Source: Symbiodinium microadriaticum (taxonomy: Eukaryota; Sar; Dinophyceae; Suessiales; Symbiodiniaceae). Taken from it: DNA of 64,000 nucleotides. The notes under the pieces were generated by a model. That model ran no database searches. It saw nothing but the letters and a program-made list of their open reading frames with translations, and was not told the origin of the DNA. This document shows, one piece after another, positions 30,786 through 40,125 of the stretch. Numbering within the stretch: the first letter of the stretch is position 1; every line of letters starts with the position of its first letter. The position numbers and the translations under genes are program-made. The DNA lies in contig LSRX01000320.1 in the NCBI GenBank assembly GCA_001939145.1, positions 34,361-98,360 of the forward strand. The letters run 5' to 3'.

Positions 30786-31013
30786 TTAGGGCTTAGGGTT
30801 TAGGATTAAGGTAGGCTTCTGCAGTGCTTTAAGTTCTTGTGGCCTGAATATTTGGACGAGGATCTGTGGGGAGTTTGCGGCTTCATCGTCCTCATATCCA
30901 CGACCTTTACAAGGAATCGTATTCGTAGTTCTTTCCGGCTCCTTTTCGGAGGCATTTGGGGCTAGGACGGCTAGGATGCCAAAACAAACCGTGTACCCTG
31001 AACCCCCTGAGCC
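30786..31013 (-). CDS. 75-codon open frame, likely exon
   Basis: Contains VCFGILAVLAPNASEKEPER, CKGRGYEDDEAANSPQILVQ and RPQELKALQKP. Its last codons run into a TTTAGGG-type block. No family recognised. Confidence 0.45.
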   Translation of the reverse strand, partial: GSGGSGYTVCFGILAVLAPNASEKEPERTTNTIPCKGRGYEDDEAANSPQILVQIFRPQELKALQKPTLILNPKP

Positions 31014-31115
31014 TCAAGTACACACCCCAAACCTGACCCTAAGCCCAAACCCCACGGGCCGCCTCAACACACACCAAGCCAAAAAAGGCAGCAGCAAAGG
31101 CCCCAGGCGGACCAT
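31014..31115 (-). CDS. ATG exon with signal-anchor-like N-terminus
   Basis: MVRLGPLLLPFLAWCVLRRP is a classic hydrophobic leader. The frame stops after 33 codons exactly where the next open frame (30786-31013) begins, so a donor such as CCC|GTGGGG is likely. This may be the first exon of the gene continuing leftwards. Confidence 0.4.
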   Translation of the reverse strand: MVRLGPLLLPFLAWCVLRRPVGFGLRVRFGVCT

Positions 31116-31241
31116 GGCGCTGTTAGCGGGGCTCAGAGCGTTCTCCCGAAAAGAGCTCCATAAGGGTTCCATTAAGGGTCCCCCTAAAAGGTTTCTATAA
31201 GGGTTTAGGGTCTAGTTAGGGTACTCAGAGGATCGCGGGAC

Positions 31242-31319
31242 GTAGTTGCTCCTATCTTTTCTTCCGAAGGCCTTTTGCTGGGGGTTTGCGTCGGCTTTGC
31301 CCTGAAAAGCCCCAAAAGC
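31242..31319 (-). CDS. Candidate exon (26 codons)
   Basis: Acceptor GTTTTGAG|G and donor AAC TAC|GTCCCG. The peptide is AFGAFQGKADANPQQKAFGR then KDRSNY. Confidence 0.45.
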
Positions 31320-31377
31320 CTCAAAACCCTAGTAAGGGGAGTGGCCATCACATGAAGATGCTTGAAGCTTCGGCTTA

Positions 31378-31550
31378 GGCCTGCGACAGGACTGCAGGGG
31401 CTTCTATGTCTTGGGATTTCCACGGGCTTTCGTGTGGGAGGCCCTTGAGAATGCTGAAGGCTGCCAGGACCCGGCCTGCTATCCTTAGTGGGGCCGATGG
31501 ATGCTCCGTAACAGCGGAGATTTTGGGGCATGATCGAAGGTAGGTCGCTG
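31378..31550 (-). CDS. Candidate exon
   Basis: The minus frame contains YLRSCPKISAVTEHPSAPLR then IAGRVLAAFSILKGLPHES and stops after TCGCAGGCC. The acceptor may be TAAATCAG at about 31552. Confidence 0.45.
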
Positions 31551-31581
31551 ATTTAAGATACAAGTTTCCTAGACCCTAAAC

Positions 31582-31669
31582 CCGCTTGTCATGCCGGCCT
31601 CTCGGCTTTTGGAGCCAACGATTCGGGGCATCGGAGATTGAGAGAACCGTTGGGGCTTGAGGCGACAGC
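31582..31669 (-). CDS. Candidate exon ending at GTTTAGGG
   Basis: LSPQAPTVLSISDAPNRW continues through KPRGRHDK to CGG|GTTTAGGG. Confidence 0.45.
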
Positions 31670-31670
31670 T

Positions 31671-31762
31671 TAGGGTTTTAGGGTTTTAGGGTTTTAGGGG
31701 TTTAGGGGTTTAGGGTTTAGGGTTCAGGGTTTAGGGTTTAGGGTAGGGTGTAGGGTTTAGGG
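31671..31762 (+). repeat. TTTAGGG array
   Basis: About 12 units; G-strand. Confidence 0.95.
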
Positions 31763-31766
31763 CGAC

Positions 31767-31835
31767 GGTGCTTCTCTGGTGCTGTTGGGTTTATGAGCTT
31801 CCAGGCTTGGCCGGGCTTAGCCGCCATGAAGACCC
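31767..31835 (-). CDS. Candidate exon abutting a hairpin element
   Basis: Acceptor GTTAGTCAG|G lies in the hairpin at 31836; donor CACC|GTCGCC. The peptide includes VFMAAKPGQAWKLINPTAPE. Confidence 0.45.
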
Positions 31836-31928
31836 CTGACTAACAGACCCCCGCTCTTTCACGGCCCAAGGATGAAGCCCCCCCGTTGCTATAATCCATA
31901 AAAAGGGCGGGGGTCTATTCATCAGTCT
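31836..31928. mobile_element. Hairpin element supplying an AG
   Basis: ACAGACCCCCGCTCTTT pairs with AAAGGGCGGGGGTCTATTC. Its minus-strand end CTGTTAGTCAG is the acceptor of the adjacent exon candidate. Confidence 0.75.
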
Positions 31929-31965
31929 GCACTGATGAAGCCCCACGCCCTGAAAGCCTAATGAC

Positions 31966-32077
31966 CTGAACCCTTAACCCTAAAGCCCTAAACCCTAAAG
32001 CCCTGAAGCGCTAAGCCCTAAACCCTGAACCTTAAACCCTGAAACCCTAAACCCTGAAACCCTAAACCCCTGAAGCC
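31966..32077 (-). repeat. CCCTAAA/CCCTGAA array
   Basis: C-strand array with frequent CCCTGAA units. Confidence 0.9.
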
Positions 32078-32192
32078 CAAAGTCACTTGGGCTCGGTATC
32101 ACGTTCGACATAGGCTGGCTTCGTTACTGTGTTGTATGTGGCGCAAGGTTCCCTGCATCAGTCTCGCCTGGATCGTCCGACGACCGCATCAT
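32078..32192 (-). other. Island with possible exon
   Basis: Minus MMRSSDDPGETDAGNLAPHT precedes CA|GTAACG; a second frame VTKPAYVERDTEPK then stops. Confidence 0.3.
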
Positions 32193-32349
32193 AAAGCCCT
32201 GAAGCCCTAAACCCCTAAAGCCCCTGAAGCCCTAAACCCCTAAAACCCAAAAGCCCTGAAGCCCAAAACCCTAAAACCCTAAAGCCCTGAAGCCCAAAAC
32301 CCTAAACCTTTTTAAAACGCTTAACCCTTAAAGCCCTAAACCCCTAAAC
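32193..32349 (-). repeat. CCCTAAA array
   Basis: C-strand array ending CCCCTAAAC. Confidence 0.9.
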
Positions 32350-32426
32350 AGCCTACCGGGGTGCCTCCGGGGCTTCCTTTCACTACGGGCTCTGGGAGGG
32401 CCGAGGGTTCCGGATGTAGTAAATAC
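32350..32426 (-). CDS. Candidate exon between inverted arrays
   Basis: EPSALPEPVVKGSPGGTPVG runs to GGCT|GTTTAGGG; the acceptor is not clear. Confidence 0.35.
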
Positions 32427-32551
32427 GGTTTGGGGCTAAGGGTTTCGGTTTAGGGTTTGGGGTTTAGGGTTTAGGGTTTAGGGCTTAATTTAGGGTTTTA
32501 AGCCTTAGCTTAGGGTTTAGGGTTTAGGGTTCAGTTTAGGGTTTAGAGTTT
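32427..32551 (+). repeat. TTTAGGG array
   Basis: Right partner of 32193-32349. Confidence 0.9.
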
Positions 32552-32553
32552 GG

Positions 32554-32640
32554 TGCAATTCTTTCGGCTCCGCAAGTACAGATGCTGCTTCCCCAGTAAT
32601 ACTGCTTCGCACATGCGTATAGAAGGTAACCATGAGACTG
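32554..32640 (-). CDS. Candidate exon
   Basis: After ACCTTTAG the minus frame reads QSHGYLLYACAKQYYWGSSI then CTCGAERIAP and runs to the array. Confidence 0.4.
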
Positions 32641-32674
32641 CTAAAGGTTTCGAAGATGTTTTACCAGACAGATG

Positions 32675-32750
32675 TGTGTATATACATATATATATATACA
32701 TATATGATATAAGTATACAGACATGAATATATGTATGTACATATGTGTAT
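32675..32750. repeat. (TA)/(CATA) microsatellite
   Basis: Short AT-rich repeat. Confidence 0.85.
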
Positions 32751-32795
32751 CTCTGAAATAGCTGTACAGCTTACTTTTGCCGGCCAAATACTCAC

Positions 32796-33000
32796 CACAT
32801 TTTTGCACTTCGTGCGACTTGCCACCCTGCCTCCCCGAATGAGGGGAATGGGCCGGCCGGTGAAACTGCCCACAGCACGAGCCACTGGGTCGGGGTGACA
32901 GACACGGACACGGCGATGATTGTGGGGGATTCGGACTTAGGAGTTTGAGAGACAGACAAAAATCCTTGGGATGATCGGAGTCGCGGGGAGATTGGACTTC
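32796..33000 (-). CDS. 205-nt candidate exon with GTGAGT donor
   Basis: Acceptor ATGCAAAG|G and donor ATGTG|GTGAGT. The open frame of 67 codons includes SPTIIAVSVSVTPTQWLVLW and AGPFPSFGEAGWQVARSAKM. Confidence 0.5.
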
Positions 33001-33245
33001 CTTTGCATAGGATTGTGTTTACATGGTGTTACTTCATCGAACTCACAAACTCAAAGCACCCCATACCGTCAGGAACCTAAAACGCTGAGTCCCTGAACAT
33101 TCAGCCCGGTGACAATCTGGGTTCTCGCTTTAAAACTATGAAAAATGTTGCTACATAAGAGCACGAGGAATTGTAAACAAAAACGGTAAACAACAAAACC
33201 AAAAAGTGTCCTGAATCCGAACACCCTTGACTTCTCCCCCAAGTC

Positions 33246-33383
33246 CTAAGCCCCACCAACGCTTGGTAAACTTAGAAATAGCAGGAGGCTAACTGGGTTG
33301 GACCCAAAAAGCTCGGGGCGGGCTCTGGTGAGACGTAGGGATTCCGTCTGCTGCCGCGGAAGTTCGTGTTGTGGTTGACGGTT
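33246..33383 (-). CDS. Candidate exon
   Basis: RQPQHELPRQQTESLRLTRA then RPELFGSNPVSLLLFLSL, ending at TAG 33246. Confidence 0.35.
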   Translation of the reverse strand, partial: NRQPQHELPRQQTESLRLTRARPELFGSNPVSLLLFLSLPSVGGA

Positions 33384-33594
33384 TAAGGCTTTAGGGTTTA
33401 AGGGTTCGGGCTGCAGCGTTTTCAGGTTTGGGGTGATTTCGGACCAAGTTCGGGCTTGGGCTTTCGATGTGGTTAAAGTTCCTTGGGCACCTAGTTTAGG
33501 GTGTTGGGAAGTTGACGGACTGTAAACTTGTAACCTGCACTTCCTGAATCCTAAACTCTACAGAAGTCTCACGCACATTCTCTCACTTCATCTT

Positions 33595-33690
33595 CCTCTT
33601 TGTCCTGACCCAATCGAAGTTGTTGCGCCGGTGGACCTGATAAACCAAAGACTGCCCTGACTCGCAGGCCCGAGCCCCAAATTCCAACCT
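33595..33690 (-). CDS. Candidate exon, basic C-terminus
   Basis: GQSLVYQVHRRNNFDWVRTK followed by RKMK and a stop; TTTATCAG|G is a possible acceptor. Confidence 0.35.
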
Positions 33691-33697
33691 ACTGGGT

Positions 33698-33803
33698 TCT
33701 TGTTACGGGATTTAGCTTAAGTTGACATGATAAGGAAACTATATTATTTACTATATAGATCCCTATTCTGGTAAATTAAATCAAATCCATTAGCAAAAAC
33801 CCA
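33698..33803. mobile_element. Hairpin element, family I (copy 1)
   Basis: ACTGGGTTCTTGTTACGGGA pairs with ...TCCATTAGCAAAAACCCAG. Related to 49793-49901. Confidence 0.75.
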
Positions 33804-34220
33804 GCCTAAACCGTCATTACTCTAAACCAAGCCTAAGCCCGACACCCTAAACCCTAAACCCTTAGTTGCCCTCAAACCACCTTATCTTATGAGGTACCTA
33901 TATACTAACCCGGTTCAGGGTTTTCGGTTTCTATTTAGGGTAAATACTACGGCGGTATGTGTACTATAAGATTTTCGTAACATTGTATATAGGCGACCAG
34001 TGAAACCCACTGTTATGTTTGTACTGTGACTACTCACTAAGAGTCAAAGGAGTTCCTAGCGCCAAGTAGAGCAACAGATGGTGTAGGGTTACACACAGCA
34101 ATGAAGAGCTGTAGTTGCTTGAAAGCACCAGTCAGCAAGCTCACCAAGAGACCCTCTAGAACTATGGGACTCCGTGAGAAAGCACATATGATCCAAAAGC
34201 TACGGTTTTGGGCTTGGGGT
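33804..34220. other. No supported gene
   Basis: One short CCCTAAA block at about 33845; otherwise unique AT-rich sequence. Confidence 0.3.
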
Positions 34221-34235
34221 TTAGAGTGACGGAAA

Positions 34236-34436
34236 CCCTAGGCCAAACGCCGCAAGTGATGTATCAAACACCAAGCATGCAGTTCGAACTGAGAGTGAGT
34301 CGGTCGGATCCTTGATCATGTGGCTGCTGTAGAACAGGCCTTCCAAGGAGTCGTCCGGTTGAGGAATTTCCGACCGTGCGATTGAACCGAGCCAGTGTGC
34401 ACGAGACATGCATCCTCGCACAGCCCCTACAAACAC
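34236..34436 (-). CDS. Candidate exon
   Basis: After TGTTTGTAG|G: AVRGCMSRAHWLGSIARSEI, PQPDDSLEGLFYSSHMIKDP and TDSLSVRTACLVFDTSLAAF. The acceptor region is a (GT)n run. Confidence 0.45.
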
Positions 34437-34510
34437 ACACACACACACACACACACAGATATATATATATATATATATAAGTATATAGATATAGATATAT
34501 GTATGTACAT
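34432..34510. repeat. (CA)n/(TA)n microsatellite
   Basis: Dinucleotide runs. Confidence 0.9.
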
Positions 34511-34946
34511 ATACACATACTGAATACTGTCAGAACCATATTCGGATTCTTGGCCTCCGTATACTATGGAAACCTCGCTGTTTGCCAGGCCCCAAAAATT
34601 CCAGCCTGGAGATTGCAGCCTAATTTCCCAGACCCACGACTTTCTGAGGGACGGAATAGAACAAAGGTATTATACCACAATCCAACTAATGTCTAGCGTG
34701 TGTACGACTTTCCCAGGATTTCCAAAATAAGGGTTTTAACTGCTTCGATTCTATCGCACTTGTAGGTTTGCTATACGGTTTCGTGACAGACAGATTTTCG
34801 CCTAACGTGATTGAAGCTCCTAAATATGTTGCAATTGAGTTCTACAGCAGAACTGCTGCAAACATGTCATCAAAACCGGAACAGGATACCAATGCTCCGG
34901 CCTAGACCTTTAAGACCCAAACCTTGAATCCCAGACTCTCAGACAC
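34511..34946. other. Weak openings on both strands
   Basis: Plus 34499-34696 is open for 65 codons. Minus AGIFGAWQTA lies between CAATCTCCAG and AG|GTTTCC at about 34567-34598. Confidence 0.25.
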
Positions 34947-35120
34947 CTAGCCACAAACCTTTACACCATTTGACTTGCCAGGTGCGGGGCCATAGCAGTC
35001 GTTGCTGGTGGTGAAAGCCTCCATCGCACGCATGACTCGAAGATGCTCACACCAGGAGAAAACATCAGGTTTGGGGCTTTGGAAACCAAAATCTATATTA
35101 CACCATGCTGACTCATTATG
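34947..35120 (-). CDS. Candidate exon
   Basis: NESAWCNIDFGFQSPKPDVF then SWCEHLRVMRAMEAFTTS. The boundaries are not clear. Confidence 0.35.
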   Translation of the reverse strand, partial: HNESAWCNIDFGFQSPKPDVFSWCEHLRVMRAMEAFTTSNDCYGPAPGKSNGVKVCG

Positions 35121-35510
35121 CTGTACTATACTATACTTTAGCATACTATGCTATACTATACCATGTCATAATGTTTTGCTGCACTGCTTTGTTAGGCCCG
35201 TGGTTCCGTTCTTGAGCCATCTTCAAGCTCTAAAGCTTCCGAAGCGGCTTCAGGAGAGAGTCACTGGACAGCACTTCCGACAGCATCAGAATTGGCGGCT
35301 TCGGGCTTTGAGGTACGTAAAGGAAACCATGGGATCCTAGACTCGTAGCATACAAGAGAAAATGCTGGTCTAGGGGGATCGCTCTGCACGTGCACAACTA
35401 GATCATGCCTAGCTGCTCCTACTCTCCAATACAATACAATACAATACTATACTACACTGCATTATGCTGTACTATACTAATACTACACTATACGATACCA
35501 CTCCGAGTCC
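35121..35510. other. ATACT-rich repeats and a possible minus exon
   Basis: (ATACT)n-like runs at about 35128-35165 and 35425-35495. At 35195-35265 minus SPEAASEALELEDGSRTEP is open. Confidence 0.35.
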
Positions 35511-35682
35511 CGAAATCCTAAACTCTTAACCCCAGCTTTGACCCAAATGGCCCACCTCATTGAAGTGCCAAGGGGTCGGATCCTGGCCAATTTGAACGTG
35601 CTTAGGGTTTTTTAACATGTCAGTGACGTTTTAAGGAATAAGGTCTACTAGGTTCAATTTGCTTATGTCGGCTGCTAAAGCA

Positions 35683-35830
35683 TGCTGTAAGGTGGTCGAA
35701 GGCATTGAAGGAACATTTCTTCATTAGCAGGCTCTATCCGACATGGTGGTGCTTCTGAGATGGTGTCGCTTTCTTGTCGTTGAGGTTATGCAGCATGCTG
35801 TAGTCGTACCAGTCGTTGCGTCTGCTTCTA
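35683..35830 (-). CDS. Two overlapping exon candidates
   Basis: RRNDWYDYSMLHNLNDKKAT (about 35750-35825) and EPANEEMFLQCLRPPYSML (about 35685-35740) are in different frames with only a few bases between, so an indel or unusual splicing is implied. Confidence 0.35.
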
Positions 35831-35899
35831 CAGCCTGTCATGACGGTTGAGGGTTGAGCATTGAGTCAGGGCTTTAAATGAACTATCGTCGTATGCGAG

Positions 35900-36145
35900 C
35901 AGTAGTACGGGCAATAGTAGTAGTACTCCAGTAGTAGTACCGGTAATAGCAGTAGTAGTAGTGGTAGTGGTAGTAGTAGTGGTGGTAGTAGTAGTAGTAC
36001 TAGTAGGAGTAGTAGTAGGAGTAGTAGTAGGAGTAGTAGTAGGAGAAGCAGCAGCAGCAGCAGTAGCAGTAGCAGTAGCAGTAGCAGTAGCAGTGGCAGT
36101 AGTAGTCGTAGCAGCAGCAGTAGCAGTAGCCCAGTAGCAGTAGAA
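35900..36145. repeat. (AGT)n/(AGC)n trinucleotide array
   Basis: AGT, AGG and AGC triplets over about 245 bp. Confidence 0.95.
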
Positions 36146-36304
36146 GTGAAGAACGTCGCAGGAGGAGCAGTATCTTCTTACACTACTTGTCGCCCTTGCG
36201 CGCGCTTGCGCCGCGCTGGTTTTGGGGCAGGTCCTAAACCTGCATCATGTGTTTGCTTCTTTAAGTGCGTGTGTCTACGGTCAAGACAGGGCTTAATTTA
36301 GAAC

Positions 36305-36405
36305 ACAAATACACACACAAACACACACACACACACACAGACACAAACACACACGCACGCACATGTATGCGTGTGTGTGTGTATATATATATATATACAC
36401 ACACC
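36305..36405. repeat. (CA)n to (TG)n(TA)n microsatellite
   Basis: ACAC run that inverts to GTGT then TATA. Confidence 0.9.
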
Positions 36406-36412
36406 TACATTA

Positions 36413-36480
36413 CATAGACTTCTGACCAAAACCACGTCCCGGGGAGCTGGAAGCATCCGAACCCCCGAGCAGAAGCCTCA
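36413..36480 (-). CDS. Candidate exon
   Basis: After CTACCGCTTGAG|G: ASARGFGCFQLPGTWFWSE, with a donor at GTCTAT or GTAATG. Confidence 0.4.
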
Positions 36481-36534
36481 AGCGGTAGAACAGTGGCTTA
36501 GGGTTTAGGGCTTATAGGGTTTAGGGTTTAGTAG

Positions 36535-36664
36535 AAGCCTACGTCAGAAGACCGGGAAGCAAGATGCCAGGAAGTTCCGGAATATCCCAATAGGGCGCTA
36601 CAGAAATGAAATACCCCAGTCTGGACCCGAAATGATCGGATCAGTCGGATGCTGCTTCTAAGGA
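36535..36664 (-). CDS. Candidate exon
   Basis: RSSIRLIRSFRVQTGVFHFC then SALLGYSGTSWHLASRSSD, with donor GAC|GTAGGC. A TTTAGGG block lies at 36497-36530. Confidence 0.45.
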
Positions 36665-36839
36665 GCCCCCAAACCCTGAACCCCCAACCCCAGACACTTA
36701 AACCCTGAAGTCGCGTACCCCTAAACCATAAGCCCAACACAGGATCTTTCAGGGAGAAAGATTACGGGCTCAGGCTGGTTGTGGGTATAGGATTTCGAAC
36801 CCTTCGTTTTCGGTTTCGGGTTCAAGGCTAGGTACTTCT

Positions 36840-36888
36840 ATAACCCTATAACCCTAAACCCTAAACCCTGAACCTTAAACCTTGAACC
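36840..36888 (-). repeat. CCCTAAA array
   Basis: C-strand block; the adjacent island 36889-36946 has a TTTCTTTGGCAG|G acceptor on minus. Confidence 0.85.
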
Positions 36889-36991
36889 GCTTCTAAGGCT
36901 GTTTGGTTCAGGGGTCTATAGGAGCACAAGGCTGCTGGCACCCAGCATCCTGCCAAAGAAATGGGTCAAGGGTTAAGGTTGTCGCGAGGAT

Positions 36992-37101
36992 ATATGGGAC
37001 TTTCCGAAAATAGGGGACCCTAATATAGTACCCTAAATAGTAGGATCCTTATTATAAGGACCCCAAAATAAGGTACCCCTTATTTTCGGAAACTTCCATA
37101 T
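36992..37101. mobile_element. Hairpin element, family B (copy 3, near-intact)
   Basis: ATATGGGACTTTCCGAAAAT pairs with ATTTTCGGAAACTTCCATAT. Confidence 0.9.
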
Positions 37102-37133
37102 GCCATATCAGGATTGAAGAAACTGTATGGTAC

Positions 37134-37186
37134 CGCAAGGGTGCAGTATTTGTAGGCATATCTGGTTTCCCGGCTGGTAGCAAGGT
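37134..37186 (-). CDS. Candidate exon (53 nt)
   Basis: Acceptor TGTTTTTCTGAG, TLLPAGKPDMPTNTAPL, donor GCG|GTACCA. It continues in phase from the exon at 37228. Confidence 0.4.
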
Positions 37187-37227
37187 CTCAGAAAAACATG
37201 CGTGAACCCCCAATAAACACGCCTTAC

Positions 37228-37259
37228 CGAAATTAAATCGCAGCACCAATCCATGCATC
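37228..37259 (-). CDS. Candidate mini-exon (32 nt)
   Basis: Acceptor GGTTCTTCAG|G, CMDWCCDLIS, donor TCG|GTAAGG. The implied 41-nt intron to the next exon is GT-AG and keeps phase. Confidence 0.4.
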
Positions 37260-37266
37260 CTGAAGA

Positions 37267-37318
37267 ACCCTAAACCCTAAACCCTAAAGGCCCTAAACCC
37301 TAAACCCTAAACCCTAGC
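37267..37318 (-). repeat. CCCTAAA array
   Basis: Six units; the island 37319-37390 follows. Confidence 0.95.
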
Positions 37319-37390
37319 CCCTGAAGCCTGAGCCGTCTGTAGACACAGGTGCATGGCAGAAGGGTTGTGGGGCTATTATTCTGCAGAGCC
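37319..37390 (-). other. Island between inverted arrays
   Basis: After CTGGCTCTGCAG the minus frame reads NNSPTTLLPCTCVYRRLRLQ up to GTTTAGGG. Confidence 0.3.
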
Positions 37391-37466
37391 AGGGTTTAGG
37401 GTTTAGGGTTTAGGGAGGGTTTAGAGTTTAGGGTTTAGGGTTTAGGGTTTAGGGAGGGTTTAGGGA
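37391..37466 (+). repeat. TTTAGGG array
   Basis: Right partner, with internal 30-bp periodicity (TTTAGGGAGGG). Confidence 0.95.
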
Positions 37467-37522
37467 CATGCCACGTTGTCAAACTTGGTGGGGCTACTAT
37501 ATCAACCCCGGTTCTTGGCTAC

Positions 37523-37584
37523 CTCGTGCCTTCAGCAAGGCCCGCCGCTCATTCCACGGGTGAAGGGACGGGACGGAGATGCCC
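37523..37584 (-). CDS. Candidate exon with good sites at both ends
   Basis: Acceptor CAACCTGCCAG|G, peptide GISVPSLHPWNERRALLKAR, donor CGAG|GTAGCC (62 nt). Confidence 0.45.
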
Positions 37585-37589
37585 CTGGC

Positions 37590-38643
37590 AGGTTGAGGGG
37601 TCCGGTTTGGGGTTTAGGGTTTAGGGCAGAACCATAAACTCCCTACAACATGAACCCTGCCCCCCCCCCCCCCGGAACTAAATCAAAAGACCTAAACTCT
37701 AAACATGCAAAGCCCAAAGCCTCGGCTTCCAATCCATCTCTAGATCCCTAGGGTTGGGGCGACTCAGTCGCCACGCTTAGATCTTCTTCTTCCTGCAGCC
37801 GGGGGGTTCTCTTGCTACTGGGTTCAGCATCGGATTCAGGGCCAGGAGGACCACCCCGGCTTCATTCCGGGTTACAGGGACTTTAATGCTAAGGAGCCCT
37901 AGTTAGCGCAGAGAGTGTGAGCAATTACTCAGGCCTCCATGTTAAGGTACCGCCCGAAAGAGCAATCAACGCTGCCTTATAGTCCAGGGCTCCTCTTGTC
38001 CGACAGTGACAGAGCCACCAACGCCACGACACAGCTTGGAGCCTAGACCCCGTCTGAAACCTGATAACAAGATGGCCTTTTAAAGCCCAAACCGCGAAAA
38101 ATCAACGGCGAAATTTTGAACTCTGCAGGTCTTCGGAAAGCCTGAGTTCTATGATTCTATGAAGCCCAGGGTTTAGACTTTAGGACTTTGCATCGCTACG
38201 GTAACAAGACCCCTCCGCAGAACACCATGAACTAAAACATACAAAACCAAACACAGATGGTTTAGGGTTTAGGGTTTGGAATGAGAGCTGTGCTAGCCGC
38301 CCGAGGCCTCGCGAGGGCGCTCGGATGATCCGGCCGTGGATCGCAGAGATGCTTCGAACCCACCTGCGGCGATTGGGGCTTAGGGGATACGGTTCTAGAG
38401 GGGCTGCTACGAGGGTTAGGGGGCTACAGGCTTTAGGATGTAGGGCTTTTGGCTTGGAGCGTTGAGTGGGAGCTGGGGGATTCTTGTTGAGGCTTCCGGG
38501 GCAGCAACGGCAACACACACACACACACACCGCAACAAGAGCAGCTATCTTTGGATCGTAAAAACAACCACAACGACAAACACAAGTACAGTAGCGGCAT
38601 CAGCATGACAACAGCTACAGCACGCACGCATGCAAACACACAC
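37590..38643. other. Mixed sequence with several weak minus openings
   Basis: Minus APSCVVALVALSLSDKRS after TCTAG|G (about 37985-38041), NEAGVVLLALNPMLNP before GTAGCA (about 37830-37880), RRRWVRSISAIHGRIIRAPS (about 38280-38350). Poly-C lies at 37661 and (CA)n at 38512. Confidence 0.3.
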
Positions 38644-38766
38644 CATTAGCGGCGGCAGCACCAGCAGCAGCGGCAGCAGCAGCGGCAGCACCGGCAGCAG
38701 CAATTGCAAGTCAATCGGGATAAACTCGTCTATCTCACTTGGTTCTCCTCCTCCAGATCCGTGCAC
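38644..38766 (-). CDS. Candidate exon with strong acceptor, Leu/Pro-rich
   Basis: Acceptor TTTCTTCTTCTACAG|G, 41 codons, donor ATG|GTGTGT. VHGSGGGEPSEIDEFIPIDL is followed by a Leu-Pro stretch encoded by a CTGCCG repeat. Upstream minus LARQRMEGLFVRNLLEK at 38785-38840 may be the preceding exon. Confidence 0.45.
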
Positions 38767-38879
38767 CTGTAGAAGAAGAAACACTTCTCAAGCAGATTAC
38801 GCACGAACAGCCCTTCCATCCGCTGCCGGGCAAGTTTCTGTCATGGGCAACATCACCATCGTGGGAGCATCATCGTGAT

Positions 38880-39100
38880 CACACTCTGCCATGTGCATCA
38901 TGACCACGGCGTCACTGAGCACCATCACTGCTTGGCAAGGAATTATCATCCTTTTTCATCTGCTGACCCATAGACCCTCAACCCCAAACCCGAGGTCTCT
39001 TCTTGTTCGATCCCCTCCTGGGGTCCACGGGAGGTGTCAGGAAGGCACCCACCGCTCTATGCAGCCACAACCCCATTCAAACAGTCATAACTCATAACCT
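38880..39100 (-). other. Possible mini-exons
   Basis: EGIEQEETS after GGACCCCAG|G (about 38995-39023) and QMKKDDNSLPSSD before GTGCTC (about 38920-38962). Confidence 0.3.
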
Positions 39101-39209
39101 CATGTGGAGGTTTCCGAAAATAGGGGACCCTAATATAGTACCCTAAATAGTAGGATCCGTACTATAAGGACCCCAAAATAAGGTACCCCAATTTTCGGAA
39201 AGTCCCATG
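39101..39209. mobile_element. Hairpin element, family B (copy 4)
   Basis: CATGTGGAGGTTTCCGAAAA pairs with TTTTCGGAAAGTCCCATG. Confidence 0.9.
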
Positions 39210-39264
39210 TCTCAAGCAGGCCTCCAGTGAGGCCTCATGCCAAGCCACAGCTGCCCTTGCCCCA

Positions 39265-39462
39265 CTATACTTTCAACACAAGAGCTGAATAATCAGAGTA
39301 GGCTGTGGGACACACTATCCTGAACATGTTCGCCATGACGTACGCAAACGGTTGGAGGGGTTCGAAGCAGGCCTTCGTGTAGTGAGACATGGAATCCATA
39401 AAGAGGCCGTCCTGGTTGTGCGAGACGATGCAGGACCTCGGGTCAGGGGTCATAGGCTTCAT
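39265..39462 (-). CDS. Strong candidate exon, 65 codons
   Basis: Contains PDPRSCIVSHNQDGLFMDSM, HYTKACFEPLQPFAYVMANM and FRIVCPTAYSDYSALVLK. By hand count about three quarters of third positions are G or C, against about half in the antisense frame. A donor AAA|GTATAG is possible. No family recognised. Confidence 0.5.
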   Translation of the reverse strand: MKPMTPDPRSCIVSHNQDGLFMDSMSHYTKACFEPLQPFAYVMANMFRIVCPTAYSDYSALVLKV

Positions 39463-39629
39463 AGGGCTTACAGGGCTTGATATAGGGTTTAGAGTTTAGA
39501 TCTCGTCATCTGCATCTTCGATTCACAGCTGAGGGTTCCGGAAGCTTAAAGTCGATGGGGCGAGGGCTTACAGCGTCGAGGGGGTTCTAAGTCTACGGTT
39601 TTAGGGTCTTCGCGTTTGTGTCTCCGGGA

Positions 39630-39860
39630 TTAGGCTCTAAGCCATGGCTTCATCGTGTATATAAGGACATCTTGGCCCCGGATCTTGGAGGGTTGGTGTG
39701 ATCTTAGCTCGGGAACATTCCCCAGCAACTTGTGTAGACGTCGTTCTTCTCGAGCTAAACCCAAACTGACACAAAACCCCTCGATCCTATAAACCCTTGG
39801 AAGCTTCCAAAGATCAAAGGACCCTACGTCGAACAGTTGAGATGCTCCTTGGTAAGGCAC
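39630..39860 (-). CDS. Candidate exon, 76 codons
   Basis: GASQLFDVGSFDLWKLPRVY, SLGLAREERRLHKLLGNVPE and SKIRGQDVLIYTMKPWLRA. Together with 39265-39462 it suggests one minus-strand gene. Confidence 0.45.
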   Translation of the reverse strand: MPYQGASQLFDVGSFDLWKLPRVYRIEGFCVSLGLAREERRLHKLLGNVPELRSHQPSKIRGQDVLIYTMKPWLRA

Positions 39861-40030
39861 CGTGAAGCCCTTTTGAAACGCAACGGTGCACTAGAGAGTC
39901 CTATACAACCGTCTAAAACCCCTACAGTACCCACAGTACAACCCCCTGAAACACTCCAATTAACACAACCTCATGAAGCTCTACCTGTGAAGCCCCAAAC
40001 CTTGCTAAACACCTCTACGACCCTCTAGAA

Positions 40031-40110
40031 AACCCCCCAAAACCCCTAAAGCCCTAAAGCCCCAAAACCCTAAAGCCCTAAAACCCTAAACCCCCAAACA
40101 CCTAAAACCC
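40031..40110 (-). repeat. CCCTAAA array
   Basis: C-strand array left of the exon at 40126. Confidence 0.95.
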
Positions 40111-40125
40111 TTGAACAAAGCCCAC

